From positions 4,712,001-4,776,000 of the forward strand of contig BJHW01000001.1 of NCBI GenBank assembly GCA_005405945.1: DNA of 64,000 nt, given 5' to 3'. Origin of the DNA: Streptomyces violaceusniger (GTDB taxonomy: Bacteria > Actinomycetota > Actinomycetes > Streptomycetales > Streptomycetaceae). Below the pieces are notes generated by a model. It had not been told where the DNA came from, ran no database searches, and was given only the letters and a program-made list of their open reading frames with translations. Position 1 is the first letter of the stretch; every line of letters starts with the position of its first letter. Of this stretch, positions 54,209 to 62,868 are shown piece by piece. Position numbers and translations under genes: made by a program.

Positions 54209-55150
54209 ATGGCGGAAATCACCCAGCGCGATGGCGCCTGGAGTTTTGACGGGGAAGCGATCCGGATCGTCCCGGGACGGGACCGCGGCGTGCACGCCGT
54301 ACGGCAGGCGCTCGGCGAACTGACCGTCCCCCTGGTGGCCTTGGCCGGGGTGGCCTACGAGCCGGGGCGGAAGTCGGGCCGGCTGCGGCTGCGCCTGCGC
54401 GAGGGGGCGGACCCGGTGCTCCAGGCCACGGGCGGCAAGCTGCCGGACGCCGCCGATCCGTATCAGCTCTCGGTGGAGCCGGAGCGCAGGGACCTGGCCG
54501 AGTATCTGGTCGACGAGGTCCGCCAGGCGCTGACCCTGGAGCAAGTGCCGCCCGGCCCTTGCGACCGCTATGTGCTGCCCGGCCCCTCGGTGCCGATCTC
54601 GGCGTCGGCGGGCGACGCCACGGCCTCCTTCGACGGGGAGCGGGTCCGGCTGGACTGGAACTGGAAGACCGAGGAGTCCAAGAAGTCCGGCGGCCCCCGC
54701 ACGATCCTCCTGCCCGACCTGGAGATGGTGGAGTGGGTCCCGGCCGCCGGACTGGAGAACGGCTACCTCCGCTTCGTCACGGCGAAGGCCACGGCGACGG
54801 CCGCGCCCAAGTACGACCCGCATGCCGTGGTGCTGTACGGATTCAAGAAGGATCCACTGATGGCGCTGGTCGCGGCGGCCGTCATGGCGCGGATGCCGCA
54901 TCCGGGCGCCCCGCGGATGCCCCATCCGGGCGCCCCAGCGAAGGCGCTCCCCGCCCAGCCGCCCGCCCCCGCCCCCGAGCCGGCGCCCGCGGACGCCCCG
55001 CCCGCCGGGGGCGACGAGGGTGAGGTGGATCACGACGTCCTGCTGCGACGGCTGCGCGAACTCGGCGATCTCCACCAGAGCGGGATCCTCACCGAGGAGG
55101 AGTTCACCACCGCCAAACAGGCCGTGCTCCGCCGCTTCTCCGACGCCTGA
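54209..55150 (+). CDS. DUF4429 domain protein with C-terminal SHOCT domain
   Basis: A 313-residue cytosolic protein. Two DUF4429 repeats cover residues 1-110 and 120-225 (GAWSFDGEAIRIVPG, later ATASFDGERVRLDWNW), with a Pro/Ala-rich linker (PHPGAPRMPHPGAPAKALPA) and a SHOCT domain at the C-terminus (LRRLRELGDLHQSGILTEEE). SHOCT domains mediate oligomerisation. The function is unknown. It lies alone between the divergent hexosaminidase and a small gene. Confidence 0.87.
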   Translation: MAEITQRDGAWSFDGEAIRIVPGRDRGVHAVRQALGELTVPLVALAGVAYEPGRKSGRLRLRLREGADPVLQATGGKLPDAADPYQLSVEPERRDLAEYLVDEVRQALTLEQVPPGPCDRYVLPGPSVPISASAGDATASFDGERVRLDWNWKTEESKKSGGPRTILLPDLEMVEWVPAAGLENGYLRFVTAKATATAAPKYDPHAVVLYGFKKDPLMALVAAAVMARMPHPGAPRMPHPGAPAKALPAQPPAPAPEPAPADAPPAGGDEGEVDHDVLLRRLRELGDLHQSGILTEEEFTTAKQAVLRRFSDA

Positions 55151-55305
55151 GAGACGACTCCCCCGCGACCGAGGGACGGTTCCCCCGCGCCTGAAAGACG
55201 GTTCCCCCGCCGCCGAGGGCCGGAATTTCCGTCACCGAGGCCCAACCCTGCCCGATATCGGGCAGGAATGTTGCGAAACGCCGCGCCGCATCGCAATATC
55301 TACGG

Positions 55306-55581
55306 ATGCTCGACCGCCGTATGTCCCACGATGACCTTATCGACCACCTGGTCCGCAGTACGCCGCTCAGCCGCGGCGAGGCGGGCCGGGTGGTGCTGGA
55401 CGTCCTGGCGTACTTCGACGAGACGACGGAGGAGTTCGTCCGGCGCCGCCACCGCGAGCTCCAGTCCGGCGGGCTGACCAACGCGGACATCTTCGAGCGG
55501 ATCACGGCCGAGCTGCCGTACCGCGCGGTGGCCCCGCCCGAACTCTCGCTGCGCCAGCTGCGCCGCATCGTCTACGGCTGA
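55306..55581 (+). CDS. Small conserved hypothetical protein
   Basis: A 91-residue, mostly helical, charged protein (starting MLDRRMSHDDLIDHLVRSTP). It contains SRGEAGRVVLDVLAYFDETT and EFVRRRHRELQSGGLTNADI, reminiscent of a DNA-binding or histone-like helix pair, but no named family is certain. ATG 55321 is an alternative start. It ends 117 bp before glmS. The name and function are open. Confidence 0.7.
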   Translation: MLDRRMSHDDLIDHLVRSTPLSRGEAGRVVLDVLAYFDETTEEFVRRRHRELQSGGLTNADIFERITAELPYRAVAPPELSLRQLRRIVYG

Positions 55582-55697
55582 CCACGCCGGTACGCACCGG
55601 CATGACGCCGGTACGACGCCGGTCCACGACGGCGGCCGCCACCGCCGGACACGAGCACGAGCATGCACGAGCGATCCAATGGGAGGGCCTGAACACC

Positions 55698-57530
55698 ATG
55701 TGCGGAATCGTCGGATACATCGGGAAACGCGATGTGGCACCGCTGCTGCTGGAGGGGCTGCAGCGGCTGGAGTACCGCGGCTATGACTCCGCGGGGCTGG
55801 CGATCCAGGGCAAGCCCGCCAAGGGCGCCCAGAGCGCCGGGCTGAAGACCGCCAAGGCCAAGGGCCGGGTCCGGGACCTCGAGGCCAAGCTGCCCAAGCG
55901 GTTCGCGGGCACCACCGGCATCGCCCACACCCGCTGGGCCACCCATGGCGCGCCCAACGACGTCAATGCCCATCCGCATCTGGACGCGGACGGCAAGGTC
56001 GCCATCGTCCACAACGGCATCATCGACAACGCCGCCGATCTGCGCGCCAAGCTGGCCGCCGACGGCGTGGAGCTGGTCTCCGACACCGACTCCGAGACGC
56101 TCGCCCACCTCATCGGCCGCTCCCAGGCGCCCACCCTGGAGGAGAAGGTCCGCCACGCGCTGGCGATGGTCGAGGGCACCTACGGCATCGCCGTGCTGCA
56201 CGCGGACTTCCCCGACCGCATCGTCGTCGCCCGCAACGGCTCGCCGGTGGTGCTGGGCATCGGCGAGAAGGAGATGTTCGTCGCCTCGGACGTCGCCGCG
56301 CTGGTCAGCCACACCCGCCAGGTGGTCACCCTGGACGACGGCGAGATGGCCACCCTCAAGGCCGACGACTACCGCACCTACACCACCGAGGGCAGCCGCA
56401 CCTCCACCTCCCCCACCACCGTGGAGTGGGAGGCCGAGTCGTACGACATGGGCGGCCACGACACCTATATGCACAAGGAGATCCACGAGCAGGTCGACGC
56501 CGTGGACCGGGTGCTGCGCGGGCGGATCGACGACCGCTTCTCCACCGTCCGCCTGGGCGGGCTCAACCTGGACGCCCGCGAGGCGCGCGGGGTGCGCCGG
56601 GTCAAGATCCTCGGCTGTGGCTCGGCGTACCACACGGGCCTGATCGGCGCTCAGCTGATCGAGGAACTGGCCCGGATCCCGGCGGACGCGGAGCCCGCGA
56701 GCGAGTTCCGCTACCGCAACCCGGTGGTGGACCCGGAAACCCTCTACATCGCGGTCAGCCAGTCCGGCGAGACCTACGACACGCTGGCCGCCGTCCAGGA
56801 GCTGAAGCGCAAGGGCGCGCGGGTACTGGGCGTGGTCAATGTCGTGGGCAGCGCGATCGCCCGGGAGACGGACGGCGGGGTGTACGTCCACGCCGGTCCT
56901 GAGGTGTGCGTCGTCTCCACCAAGTGCTTCACCAACACCGCCGTCGCCTTCGCCCTGCTCGCCCTCCACCTGGGCCGGATCCGCGATCTCTCGGTCGCCG
57001 ACGGCAAGCGGATCATCGCCGGGCTGCGCAAGCTGCCGGAGCAGATCGCCGAGGTGCTGCGCGGCGAGGAGGAGATCAAAAAGCTCGCCGCGGAATATGC
57101 GAACGCAAAGAGCATGATGTTCGTCGGGCGGGTACGCGGCTACCCGGTGGCGCGCGAGGCGTCCCTGAAGCTGAAGGAGGTCTCCTACGTCCACGCCGAG
57201 GCGTACCCGGCCTCCGAGCTCAAGCACGGGCCGCTCGCGCTGATCGAGCCCGAGGTGCCCACCGTGGCGGTCCTGCCGGACGACGACCTGCTGGAGAAGA
57301 ACCGCGCGACGCTGGAGGAGATCAAGGCCCGCAGCGGCCGGATCCTGGCCGTGGCCCACCGGGAGCAGGAGAAGGCGGACCACACGATCGTGGTCCCCCG
57401 CAACGAGGTGGAGCTCGACCCGATCCTGATGGGCATTCCGCTCCAACTGCTCGCCTACCACACGGCGCTGGCGCTCGGCCGGGACATCGACAAGCCCCGC
57501 AACCTCGCCAAGTCGGTGACGGTCGAATAG
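55698..57530 (+). CDS. glmS: Glutamine-fructose-6-phosphate aminotransferase
   Basis: A 610-residue enzyme making glucosamine-6-phosphate from fructose-6-phosphate and glutamine, the first committed step to UDP-GlcNAc and peptidoglycan. Cys2 after the processed Met (MCGIVGYIG) is the glutaminase nucleophile. Residues 1-240 form the Ntn glutaminase; two SIS sugar-isomerase domains follow (ILGCGSAYHTGLIGAQLIEE; SQSGETYDTL; GRVRGYPVAREASLKLKEVS), with the conserved C-terminus DKPRNLAKSVTVE. No glmS ribozyme is seen upstream. Two hairpins lie downstream. Confidence 0.97.
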   Translation: MCGIVGYIGKRDVAPLLLEGLQRLEYRGYDSAGLAIQGKPAKGAQSAGLKTAKAKGRVRDLEAKLPKRFAGTTGIAHTRWATHGAPNDVNAHPHLDADGKVAIVHNGIIDNAADLRAKLAADGVELVSDTDSETLAHLIGRSQAPTLEEKVRHALAMVEGTYGIAVLHADFPDRIVVARNGSPVVLGIGEKEMFVASDVAALVSHTRQVVTLDDGEMATLKADDYRTYTTEGSRTSTSPTTVEWEAESYDMGGHDTYMHKEIHEQVDAVDRVLRGRIDDRFSTVRLGGLNLDAREARGVRRVKILGCGSAYHTGLIGAQLIEELARIPADAEPASEFRYRNPVVDPETLYIAVSQSGETYDTLAAVQELKRKGARVLGVVNVVGSAIARETDGGVYVHAGPEVCVVSTKCFTNTAVAFALLALHLGRIRDLSVADGKRIIAGLRKLPEQIAEVLRGEEEIKKLAAEYANAKSMMFVGRVRGYPVAREASLKLKEVSYVHAEAYPASELKHGPLALIEPEVPTVAVLPDDDLLEKNRATLEEIKARSGRILAVAHREQEKADHTIVVPRNEVELDPILMGIPLQLLAYHTALALGRDIDKPRNLAKSVTVE

Positions 57531-57581
57531 GCCCGCACCGCCCGCGACCTCGACGGATCCCTCGGTGGATCCCTCGGCGGT

Positions 57582-57611
57582 CCCCCGCGTGTGCCACCAC
57601 GCACGCGGGGG
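57582..57611 (+). terminator. Hairpin after glmS
   Basis: A 10-bp perfect stem, CCCCCGCGTG with its complement, with a 10-nt loop, lies 52 bp beyond the glmS stop and probably ends its transcript. No T-run follows. Confidence 0.7.
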
Positions 57612-57658
57612 CCGCCTCCCCTTCGCCGACGTCGCCTCTCATACGCCGGCGGCTGGCC

Positions 57659-57689
57659 GTCGCGCGGGAACCGTCACTTCCCGCGCGAC
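57659..57689. terminator. Second 12-bp hairpin in the glmS 3' region
   Basis: GTCGCGCGGGAA pairs perfectly with TTCCCGCGCGAC around a 7-nt loop. Lying between two convergent transcription units, it could serve both strands. Confidence 0.6.
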
Positions 57690-58165
57690 AGCACGATCGA
57701 ACGGTTTGTACCCCTCACAAACGCACAATCCACCTCTACGCACGGGTAGGTTCGTCCGTTGTCAAGCGGACTTGACGCCATCTCACCTGCGGTCAAGGGG
57801 AGTTGAGGGTGTCCGGTTCCAGGCGCCCGCGCCATGTCGTGCCGACGGCAGAGGTTTCGGAATGAACAACATCGCTTGACGAGGAGGCACGCCGGGTGCC
57901 GTGCGTCCAGAGTCTCAGGGACTCAAGCGAACCCAGAAGGGCCGAAAGGGCCCGGGAAGCAGTCAGGACGGCCCGGAAGGGCGGGCAGGAAGGGCGGCGG
58001 GACGGGCAGGACGGCCCGCGAGAACGGGACCGAGGGCGCTCAGGGGATGACGGCGCGCAGACGCTCAGGGGTGGGACGCGCTCAGGGGTGACGACGCGCG
58101 GACGCGCTCAGGGGGCGACGGCGCGCGGACGCTCAGAAGACGACGGCGGACGGACGGTCAGACGG
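57690..58165. other. Long spacer with promoter-like sequence, perfect Shine-Dalgarno and candidate small ORF
   Basis: The 476 bp between the hairpins and the universal stress gene contain an AT-richer stretch (57700-57770) with TAGGTT and TTGACG boxes, and a five-codon ORF, ATG 57862 to TGA (MNNIA). AGGAGG at 57882-57887 lies 8 nt before GTG 57896, which opens a long frame reading VPCVQSLRDSSEPRRAERAR and then low-complexity Arg/Gly/Asp. That frame runs antisense into the stress gene. A small peptide gene or regulatory RNA is possible. The rest is degenerate CGCTCAGGGG-type repeats. Confidence 0.35.
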
Positions 58166-58687
58166 TCAGGGGATGACGACGACGGGCCGCTGCGCCCGCC
58201 GCGCGAGCCGCCCCGCGACCGAGCCGAAGATCCGCCCCACCAGCCCGTGCGTGGAGCCCACCACGATGGCGTCGGCCGCGTACTCCCGGCCGACCTCCTC
58301 CAGCTCATGGCAGATGTCCCCGCCCCGTTCGACGAGGATCCAGGGCACCTCGGAGAGATGATCGGCGCAGGCCAGCTCGAGCCCCAGCACCTCGGTGCGG
58401 TGATCGGGGACGTCGACGAAGACCGGCGGCTCACAGCCCGCCCAGACCGTCGTCGGCAGCCGGTTGGCCACATGGACGATGATCAGCCCCGAGCCGGAGC
58501 GCCGGGCCATGCCGATCGCGTAGGCAAGGGCTCGCTCGCTCGACATGGAGCCGTCGAATCCCACCACAACACCGTGCTGGAACGCTGGATCGCAGGAATG
58601 ACGTGTTTCTTCCGCCGCTTCGGGGTGCGCCATGTGATCGGCGACCCGCTTGCGGTCCGCGGGTTCGGGGATTTCGTAACCGGCCAT
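58166..58687 (-). CDS. Universal stress protein (UspA family)
   Basis: A 173-residue single-domain USP. VVVGFDGSMSSERALAYAIG is at the start of the fold, and ATP-binding-type residues lie in DAIVVGSTHGLVGRIFGSVA, then GRLARRAQRPVVVIP (the G-2x-G-9x-G(S/T) motif is present). The first 35 residues form a charged extension. Such proteins accumulate in stationary phase or stress. It is monocistronic, next to the developmental gene region. The ATG at 58687 has GGACATCC-type sequence upstream but no strong ribosome binding site. Confidence 0.9.
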   Translation of the reverse strand: MAGYEIPEPADRKRVADHMAHPEAAEETRHSCDPAFQHGVVVGFDGSMSSERALAYAIGMARRSGSGLIIVHVANRLPTTVWAGCEPPVFVDVPDHRTEVLGLELACADHLSEVPWILVERGGDICHELEEVGREYAADAIVVGSTHGLVGRIFGSVAGRLARRAQRPVVVIP

Positions 58688-59197
58688 CGGTGTCTCGGCG
58701 AAGGATGTCCTCGTGCGGAGGGATCGGCGGGGGCTCAGGTAGGGGGTTGTCGGGGGACTTGAGCTCCGCTGGAGCTCGGGGGCGGTCTCGAGGGGTCGAA
58801 ATCCGTCCGGGATTCATCTTTCCAAGCCCTTACCCCCAAGGGTACGGCGGCATTCACCACCTGCCCAGAGGTCGCCACGGGAGCGGAGCCGCCCGAAGCG
58901 TTCCCCGGAGCATGCCGGAGGGCGGCCCGTAACGCAATGCCCCAAGTGGTCCCCTGTCGGCCCGGACCCCGGCCCGGAGCCCGGCCCGGAGCCCGGCGCG
59001 GCGGGGCCGCCGCGGTACGCCGTGCGGCCGCCCGGCAGTGACCTGGGGGCGGGCCGGGCGTTGTAGTAGCGACACCGGGTGCGGCGGCCCCGGCCCGCCC
59101 CGCTCACCTGCCCGGATCCCCCGCCCGCCGCCCCCGCGCCACCCCCGCGCCGAGCCCCCGCCGGCACCTCGCCGGCCGCTCGAGAGGAGCCCTGCCC
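58688..59197. other. Spacer without recognisable gene
   Basis: The 510 bp upstream of the small membrane protein contain GC-rich short repeats (CCCGGCCCGGAG three times around 58965-59000) and the divergent promoters of the two flanking genes. Open frames here have no ribosome binding sites and look random. Nothing else is supported. Confidence 0.5.
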
Positions 59198-59572
59198 GTG
59201 CCCGTCGCCCCCGAGTACGACACCCCCGGCGGCACCCCGGGCGGCGGGGCCGGGACACCCGGACGGCCCCACGCTCCGAGCCCCCTTCGAGCCCAGGTCC
59301 AGGCCCCCGCTAGCGACGCGGTGAGCGAGGTGATCCGCTGGGCGGCCTTCAGCTGCGCCGTGGTCCCCGTCGTCCTGCTCCTGTGCGGATCGCCCTTCGG
59401 CGCCGCCCTGGGGGCCGCCGCCGGCCTCGCCGCCGTGACGGCCGCCAGCCGCGCCCTGCTGCGCCACTCCGAGCGCACCGCGGCCCGGCTGGGCGCGGAC
59501 GGCGTCAGCCCGCACCGGGGCCGCCACGGCCGTACGGGGATCGGCGCGCACCGGGGCGGCCGCCGCGTCTGA
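59198..59572 (+). CDS. Small membrane protein of unknown function upstream of adpA
   Basis: A 124-residue protein. A Pro/Gly-rich N-terminus is followed by one or two hydrophobic helices (WAAFSCAVVPVVLLLCGSPF, then GAALGAAAGLAAVTAASRAL) and a basic Arg/Gly/His-rich tail. The GTG start has GAGAGGAG 8-10 nt upstream. A comparable small gene precedes adpA in other Streptomyces, from memory. No domain is recognised. Confidence 0.7.
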   Translation: MPVAPEYDTPGGTPGGGAGTPGRPHAPSPLRAQVQAPASDAVSEVIRWAAFSCAVVPVVLLLCGSPFGAALGAAAGLAAVTAASRALLRHSERTAARLGADGVSPHRGRHGRTGIGAHRGGRRV

Positions 59573-60091
59573 GGGCCGACCGGAAAGGCCCGGAGCCGGG
59601 GAAGCGGTGCGTAGCGCTCCGCGCACTCAGCGCCGATGGAGCGCCGCTATAGCGCCGCTCAAGCCATGGAGACGGCCGCATGAGCCCTGAAGAAGTACGA
59701 GCGGGACGTACGCCGGTCGTATGACGCATCCGTACGTCTGCGCCCGCTTGTTTTCAGCCAACTTCCGGCCACACTTCTTTCCTTGGCAAACGCCGTGCTC
59801 AACACCCGTCCGGCCAGCGTGGAAAGGGGTCCGGGACGCACGTACCCCCTACGGGAAGTGGGTGTCCGCACAAGGCGTACTTCACAGCGAGGGCTACGAG
59901 TGCAACGCTTCGTGATCGAATGCTTCGCGCCAAGTTGTCATGTCGACATAGTGGCGGGTGGTGAACTGGTCACGGCGACCACACGCGACACAGTAGATTC
60001 GATCTTGGCCATGACCGGCGGGGGAACCGTTCAGGACCGAGGGGAAACGTGCAGGACCGAGAGGACGCGACCACCGAGGGGGCTTAGTGCC
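59573..60091 (+). promoter_or_regulatory. Long adpA upstream regulatory region
   Basis: About 520 bp without a credible gene precede adpA. AT-richer patches (TTGTTTTCAGCCAACTTCC at about 59750; TAGATTCGATCTTGG at about 59991) fit promoters. The region contains TGGC/GCCA half-sites loosely like the AdpA consensus TGGCSNGWWY, consistent with the autoregulation and other inputs known for adpA. Open frames that run through here into adpA lack ribosome binding sites. Confidence 0.55.
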
Positions 60092-61423
60092 ATGAGCCAG
60101 GACTCCACGACCGTACCGGAGACCTCGCGCAAGCTCTCCGGACGCCGGCGACGAGAAATCGTCGCGGTGCTGCTGTTCAGCGGCGGCCCCATCTTCGAAA
60201 GCTCCATCCCGCTCTCCGTCTTCGGTATCGACCGGCAGGACGCCGGAGTTCCTCGGTACCGACTTCTGGTGTGCGCGGGCGAAGATGTGCCATTGCGAAC
60301 GACTGGCGGACTGGAACTGACCGCACCATACGGCCTGGAGGCACTCTCCCGGGCCGGCACCGTCGTCGTACCGGCCTGGCGGTCGATAACCCAGCCGCCA
60401 CCGGCCGCCGCGCTCGACGCGCTGCGCCGCGCGCACGAGGAGGGCGCGCGGATCGTGGGCCTGTGCACCGGGGCCTTCGTACTGGCCGCCGCCGGGCTGC
60501 TGGACGGCCGCCCGGCGACCACCCACTGGATGTACGCGCCGACGCTCGCCAAGCGCTATCCGTCGGTCCATGTGGACCCCCGCGAGCTCTTCGTGGACGA
60601 CGGCGACGTACTGACCTCGGCGGGCACCGCCGCCGGGATCGACCTGTGCCTGCACATCGTGCGCACCGACCACGGCGCGGACGCCGCCGGCGCCCTCGCC
60701 AGGCGCCTGGTCGTCCCGCCGCGCCGCAGCGGAGGGCAGGAGCGCTATCTGGACAGGTCGTTACCAGAGGAGATCGGGGCGGACCCGCTCGCCGAGGTGG
60801 TGGCGTGGGCGCTCGAGCACCTGCACGAGCAGTTCGACGTCGAGGCCCTGGCCGCCCGCGCCTACATGAGCCGCAGGACCTTCGACCGCAGGTTCCGCTC
60901 GCTCACTGGGAGCGCTCCACTCCAGTGGCTGATCACCCAGCGGGTGCTCCAGGCGCAGCGGCTCCTGGAGACCTCCGACTACTCGGTCGACGAGGTCGCG
61001 GGGCGCTGTGGCTTCCGCTCGCCGGTCGCGCTGCGCGGGCACTTCCGGCGGCAGCTGGGGTCCTCCCCGGCCGCCTACCGGGCCGCGTACCGCGCCCGCA
61101 GGCCCCAGGGCGGGGCCGCGGAGCGCCCGGACCGCCCCGACCGCCTGGAGCGGCTGGAGCGACTGGAGCGGGCCGACCGGCCCGACCGCGCCGAGGTGAT
61201 CGAACCCCGCGCCGGCGACCACTCCCTGCCGCTGCGGCGGCCGGGCGCGCCCGGCGCCTCCACCGGCCACGCGGGGCACCCTCCGCACCACCATCACGCT
61301 CCGCATCCGGAACCTGGCAAGCCGGAGTCGGACGCCTACGCCCCACGCCTGCCCGAACAGGCCGCGGGCCGGGCCCCGGGCCGTCCGTCCCTGCCCGGCC
61401 AGCGGGAACGCCCCGTAGGGTGA
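60092..61423 (+). CDS. adpA: Central developmental regulator AdpA (BldH), with TTA codon
   Basis: A 443-residue regulator. Residues 20-200 are a DJ-1/PfpI-like dimerisation domain (VAVLLFSGGPIFESSIPLSV, GLCTGAFVLAAAGLLDGRPA). Residues 235-340 are the AraC-type DNA-binding domain (FDVEALAARAYMSRRTFDRR and YSVDEVAGRCGFRSPVALRG). A TTA leucine codon lies at 60761-60763 (Leu224) in the linker, the position conserved in Streptomyces, making translation depend on bldA tRNA. The C-terminus has Arg/Leu/Glu heptad-like repeats and a disordered tail. It controls morphological development and secondary metabolism, and is followed by orn. Confidence 0.96.
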   Translation: MSQDSTTVPETSRKLSGRRRREIVAVLLFSGGPIFESSIPLSVFGIDRQDAGVPRYRLLVCAGEDVPLRTTGGLELTAPYGLEALSRAGTVVVPAWRSITQPPPAAALDALRRAHEEGARIVGLCTGAFVLAAAGLLDGRPATTHWMYAPTLAKRYPSVHVDPRELFVDDGDVLTSAGTAAGIDLCLHIVRTDHGADAAGALARRLVVPPRRSGGQERYLDRSLPEEIGADPLAEVVAWALEHLHEQFDVEALAARAYMSRRTFDRRFRSLTGSAPLQWLITQRVLQAQRLLETSDYSVDEVAGRCGFRSPVALRGHFRRQLGSSPAAYRAAYRARRPQGGAAERPDRPDRLERLERLERADRPDRAEVIEPRAGDHSLPLRRPGAPGASTGHAGHPPHHHHAPHPEPGKPESDAYAPRLPEQAAGRAPGRPSLPGQRERPVG

Positions 61424-61428
61424 GACGT

Positions 61429-62037
61429 ATGAACGATCGCATGGTGTGGATCGACTGCGAGATGACCGGGCTCTCGCTGGCGAACGACGCGCTTATCGAG
61501 GTGGCCGCGCTGGTCACGGACTCCGAGCTGAACATCCTGGGCGACGGAGTGGACATCGTTGTCCGGCCTCCCGCGGAAGCGCTGGTCACCATGCCCGAGG
61601 TGGTGCGCGAGATGCACACCACCTCCGGTCTGCTCGCCGAACTCGAGGGCGGGACCACGCTCGAGGATGCCCAGGACCAGGTCCTGGCCTACATCCGCGA
61701 GCACGTCCCCGAGGCCGGCAAGGCCCCGCTGTGCGGAAACTCGGTCGGCACCGACCGGGGCTTCCTCCTCCGGGACATGCCGACGCTCGAGAGCTACCTC
61801 CACTACCGGATCGTCGACGTCTCCTCGATCAAGGAGCTGGCCCGCCGCTGGTATCCGCGGGCCTACTTCAACAGCCCCAAGAAGAACGGCAACCACCGCG
61901 CGCTCGCGGACATCCACGAGTCCATCGCGGAGCTGCGCTACTACCGGGAAGCGATCTTCGTACCCGCTCCCGGCCCGGACTCGGACACGGCGAAGGCCAT
62001 CGCGACCAAGCACGTCCTGCCCGCCCGGCACGCCTGA
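61429..62037 (+). CDS. orn: Oligoribonuclease
   Basis: A 202-residue DEDDh 3'-5' exonuclease that degrades 2-5 nt RNA, including the pGpG made from cyclic di-GMP. Exo I is WIDCEMTGL (Asp, Glu), Exo II is GNSVGTDRGFL (Asp), Exo III is NHRALADIHESI (His, Asp). It starts 5 bp after adpA, and the pair is conserved in Streptomyces, where orn mutants are impaired in growth and sporulation (family knowledge). Confidence 0.96.
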   Translation: MNDRMVWIDCEMTGLSLANDALIEVAALVTDSELNILGDGVDIVVRPPAEALVTMPEVVREMHTTSGLLAELEGGTTLEDAQDQVLAYIREHVPEAGKAPLCGNSVGTDRGFLLRDMPTLESYLHYRIVDVSSIKELARRWYPRAYFNSPKKNGNHRALADIHESIAELRYYREAIFVPAPGPDSDTAKAIATKHVLPARHA

Positions 62038-62052
62038 CCCTGCCGCCATCCC

Positions 62053-62094
62053 GGTGCTCGCTCCCGACTCCCCGAAAAGCCGGGAGCGAGCACC
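62053..62094 (+). terminator. Terminator of the adpA-orn transcript
   Basis: A perfect 14-bp stem (GGTGCTCGCTCCCG with its complement) with a 14-nt loop lies 16 bp after the orn stop. Confidence 0.85.
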
Positions 62095-62145
62095 CCTGAA
62101 GACCCTGTACACTTTTTCTCGGCCGGTGCGGAAAGCACCGGTCAT

Positions 62146-62219
62146 GGTGGGTATAGCTCAGCTGGTAGAGCACCTGGTTGTGGTCCAGGATGTCGCGGGT
62201 TCGAGTCCCGTTACTCACC
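62146..62219 (+). tRNA. tRNA-His (anticodon GTG)
   Basis: A complete cloverleaf. The acceptor stem GTGGGTA pairs with TACTCAC (one G-T pair), with an extra G at position -1 opposite C73, the identity mark of tRNA-His. The anticodon stem is CCTGG/CCAGG with loop TTGTGGT. The T-arm contains GGTTCGAGTCCC. The CCA end is not encoded. A promoter-like TACACT lies about 35 bp upstream. Confidence 0.97.
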
Positions 62220-62228
62220 CTTAACGAT

Positions 62229-62264
62229 CAAGGGCCTGACCTGCGGAAGCGGGTCGGGCCCTTG
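62229..62264 (+). terminator. Terminator after tRNA-His
   Basis: The stem CAAGGGCCTGACC pairs with GGTCGGGCCCTTG (one mismatch) around a 10-nt loop and is followed by GTGTTT. Confidence 0.8.
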
Positions 62265-62272
62265 GTGTTTCC

Positions 62273-62741
62273 GTGTCGGCGACGTCGTGTCGGCCACCGT
62301 CCGTGTGTCCACAACGTCCCACAGACGCCCGCGTCGGCGACACCATCACACTCTCGGGCCAAGAGGACGGCGAAAAGCTCGACGTCACCATGAAGAAGTG
62401 GCTCGACCCCGCCAAGAGCGCCGATGAGTTCAACACCCCCGCGGGCCGGCAAACGCTGGGTCGCGGTTCAGGTCCAGCTCACCAACACCGGCACCACCAC
62501 GTACAGCGACAGCCCGTCCAACTGCGTCCAGGCCGCGGACTCCGACGGCCAGCGGTTCGACGCCACGTTCGCCGACATCACGGCCGGCCCCCAGATGACC
62601 TCCGACCTCAAGCTCCCCGCAGGCGACAAGGCTCTCGGCCGGGTCGTCGTCGAGGTACCCAAGGCATCGAAGATCGCCACGCTGCAGTTCACGATGAACA
62701 GTGGATTCGCCGACCAGACCGGCCAGTGGAAGATCGGCTAG
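62273..62741 (+). pseudogene. Truncated DUF4352-type lipoprotein gene next to tRNA-His
   Basis: The first frame reads VGDTITLSGQEDGEKLDVTM, then KKWLDPAKSADEFNT. After that the frame shifts to AGKRWVAVQVQLTNTG, YSDSPSNCVQAADSDGQRF and FADQTGQWKIG, a typical DUF4352 (telomeric repeat-binding-like) immunoglobulin fold. The signal peptide and lipobox expected upstream are absent: the coding similarity begins about 50-80 bp beyond the tRNA terminator. One C too many in the CCCCC run near 62440-62445 would explain the internal shift. It is probably the relic of a deletion at the tRNA gene. Confidence 0.65.
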
Positions 62742-62868
62742 CCTCGGTCACCACGTCCCCGTGGTTGCCAAAGGGGCGCACCGTGCCGCATGGGCCCCCA
62801 GTCCGGCGTGCCCGGACAGATCGTGCCACCGACATGACACTGACCGACCCACCAAGGGCCGTTTCGGA

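Noticed and set aside
55570..55697. glmS ribozyme upstream of glmS
   Set aside because: The 117-bp spacer is ordinary GC-rich sequence with no pseudoknot core. The ribozyme class is typical of Firmicutes.
59721..60091. Coding extension of adpA upstream of ATG 60092, or a separate small gene at 59721
   Set aside because: The frames have no ribosome binding site and no similarity. The conserved AdpA N-terminus starts at MSQDSTT, and long untranslated leaders are expected for adpA.
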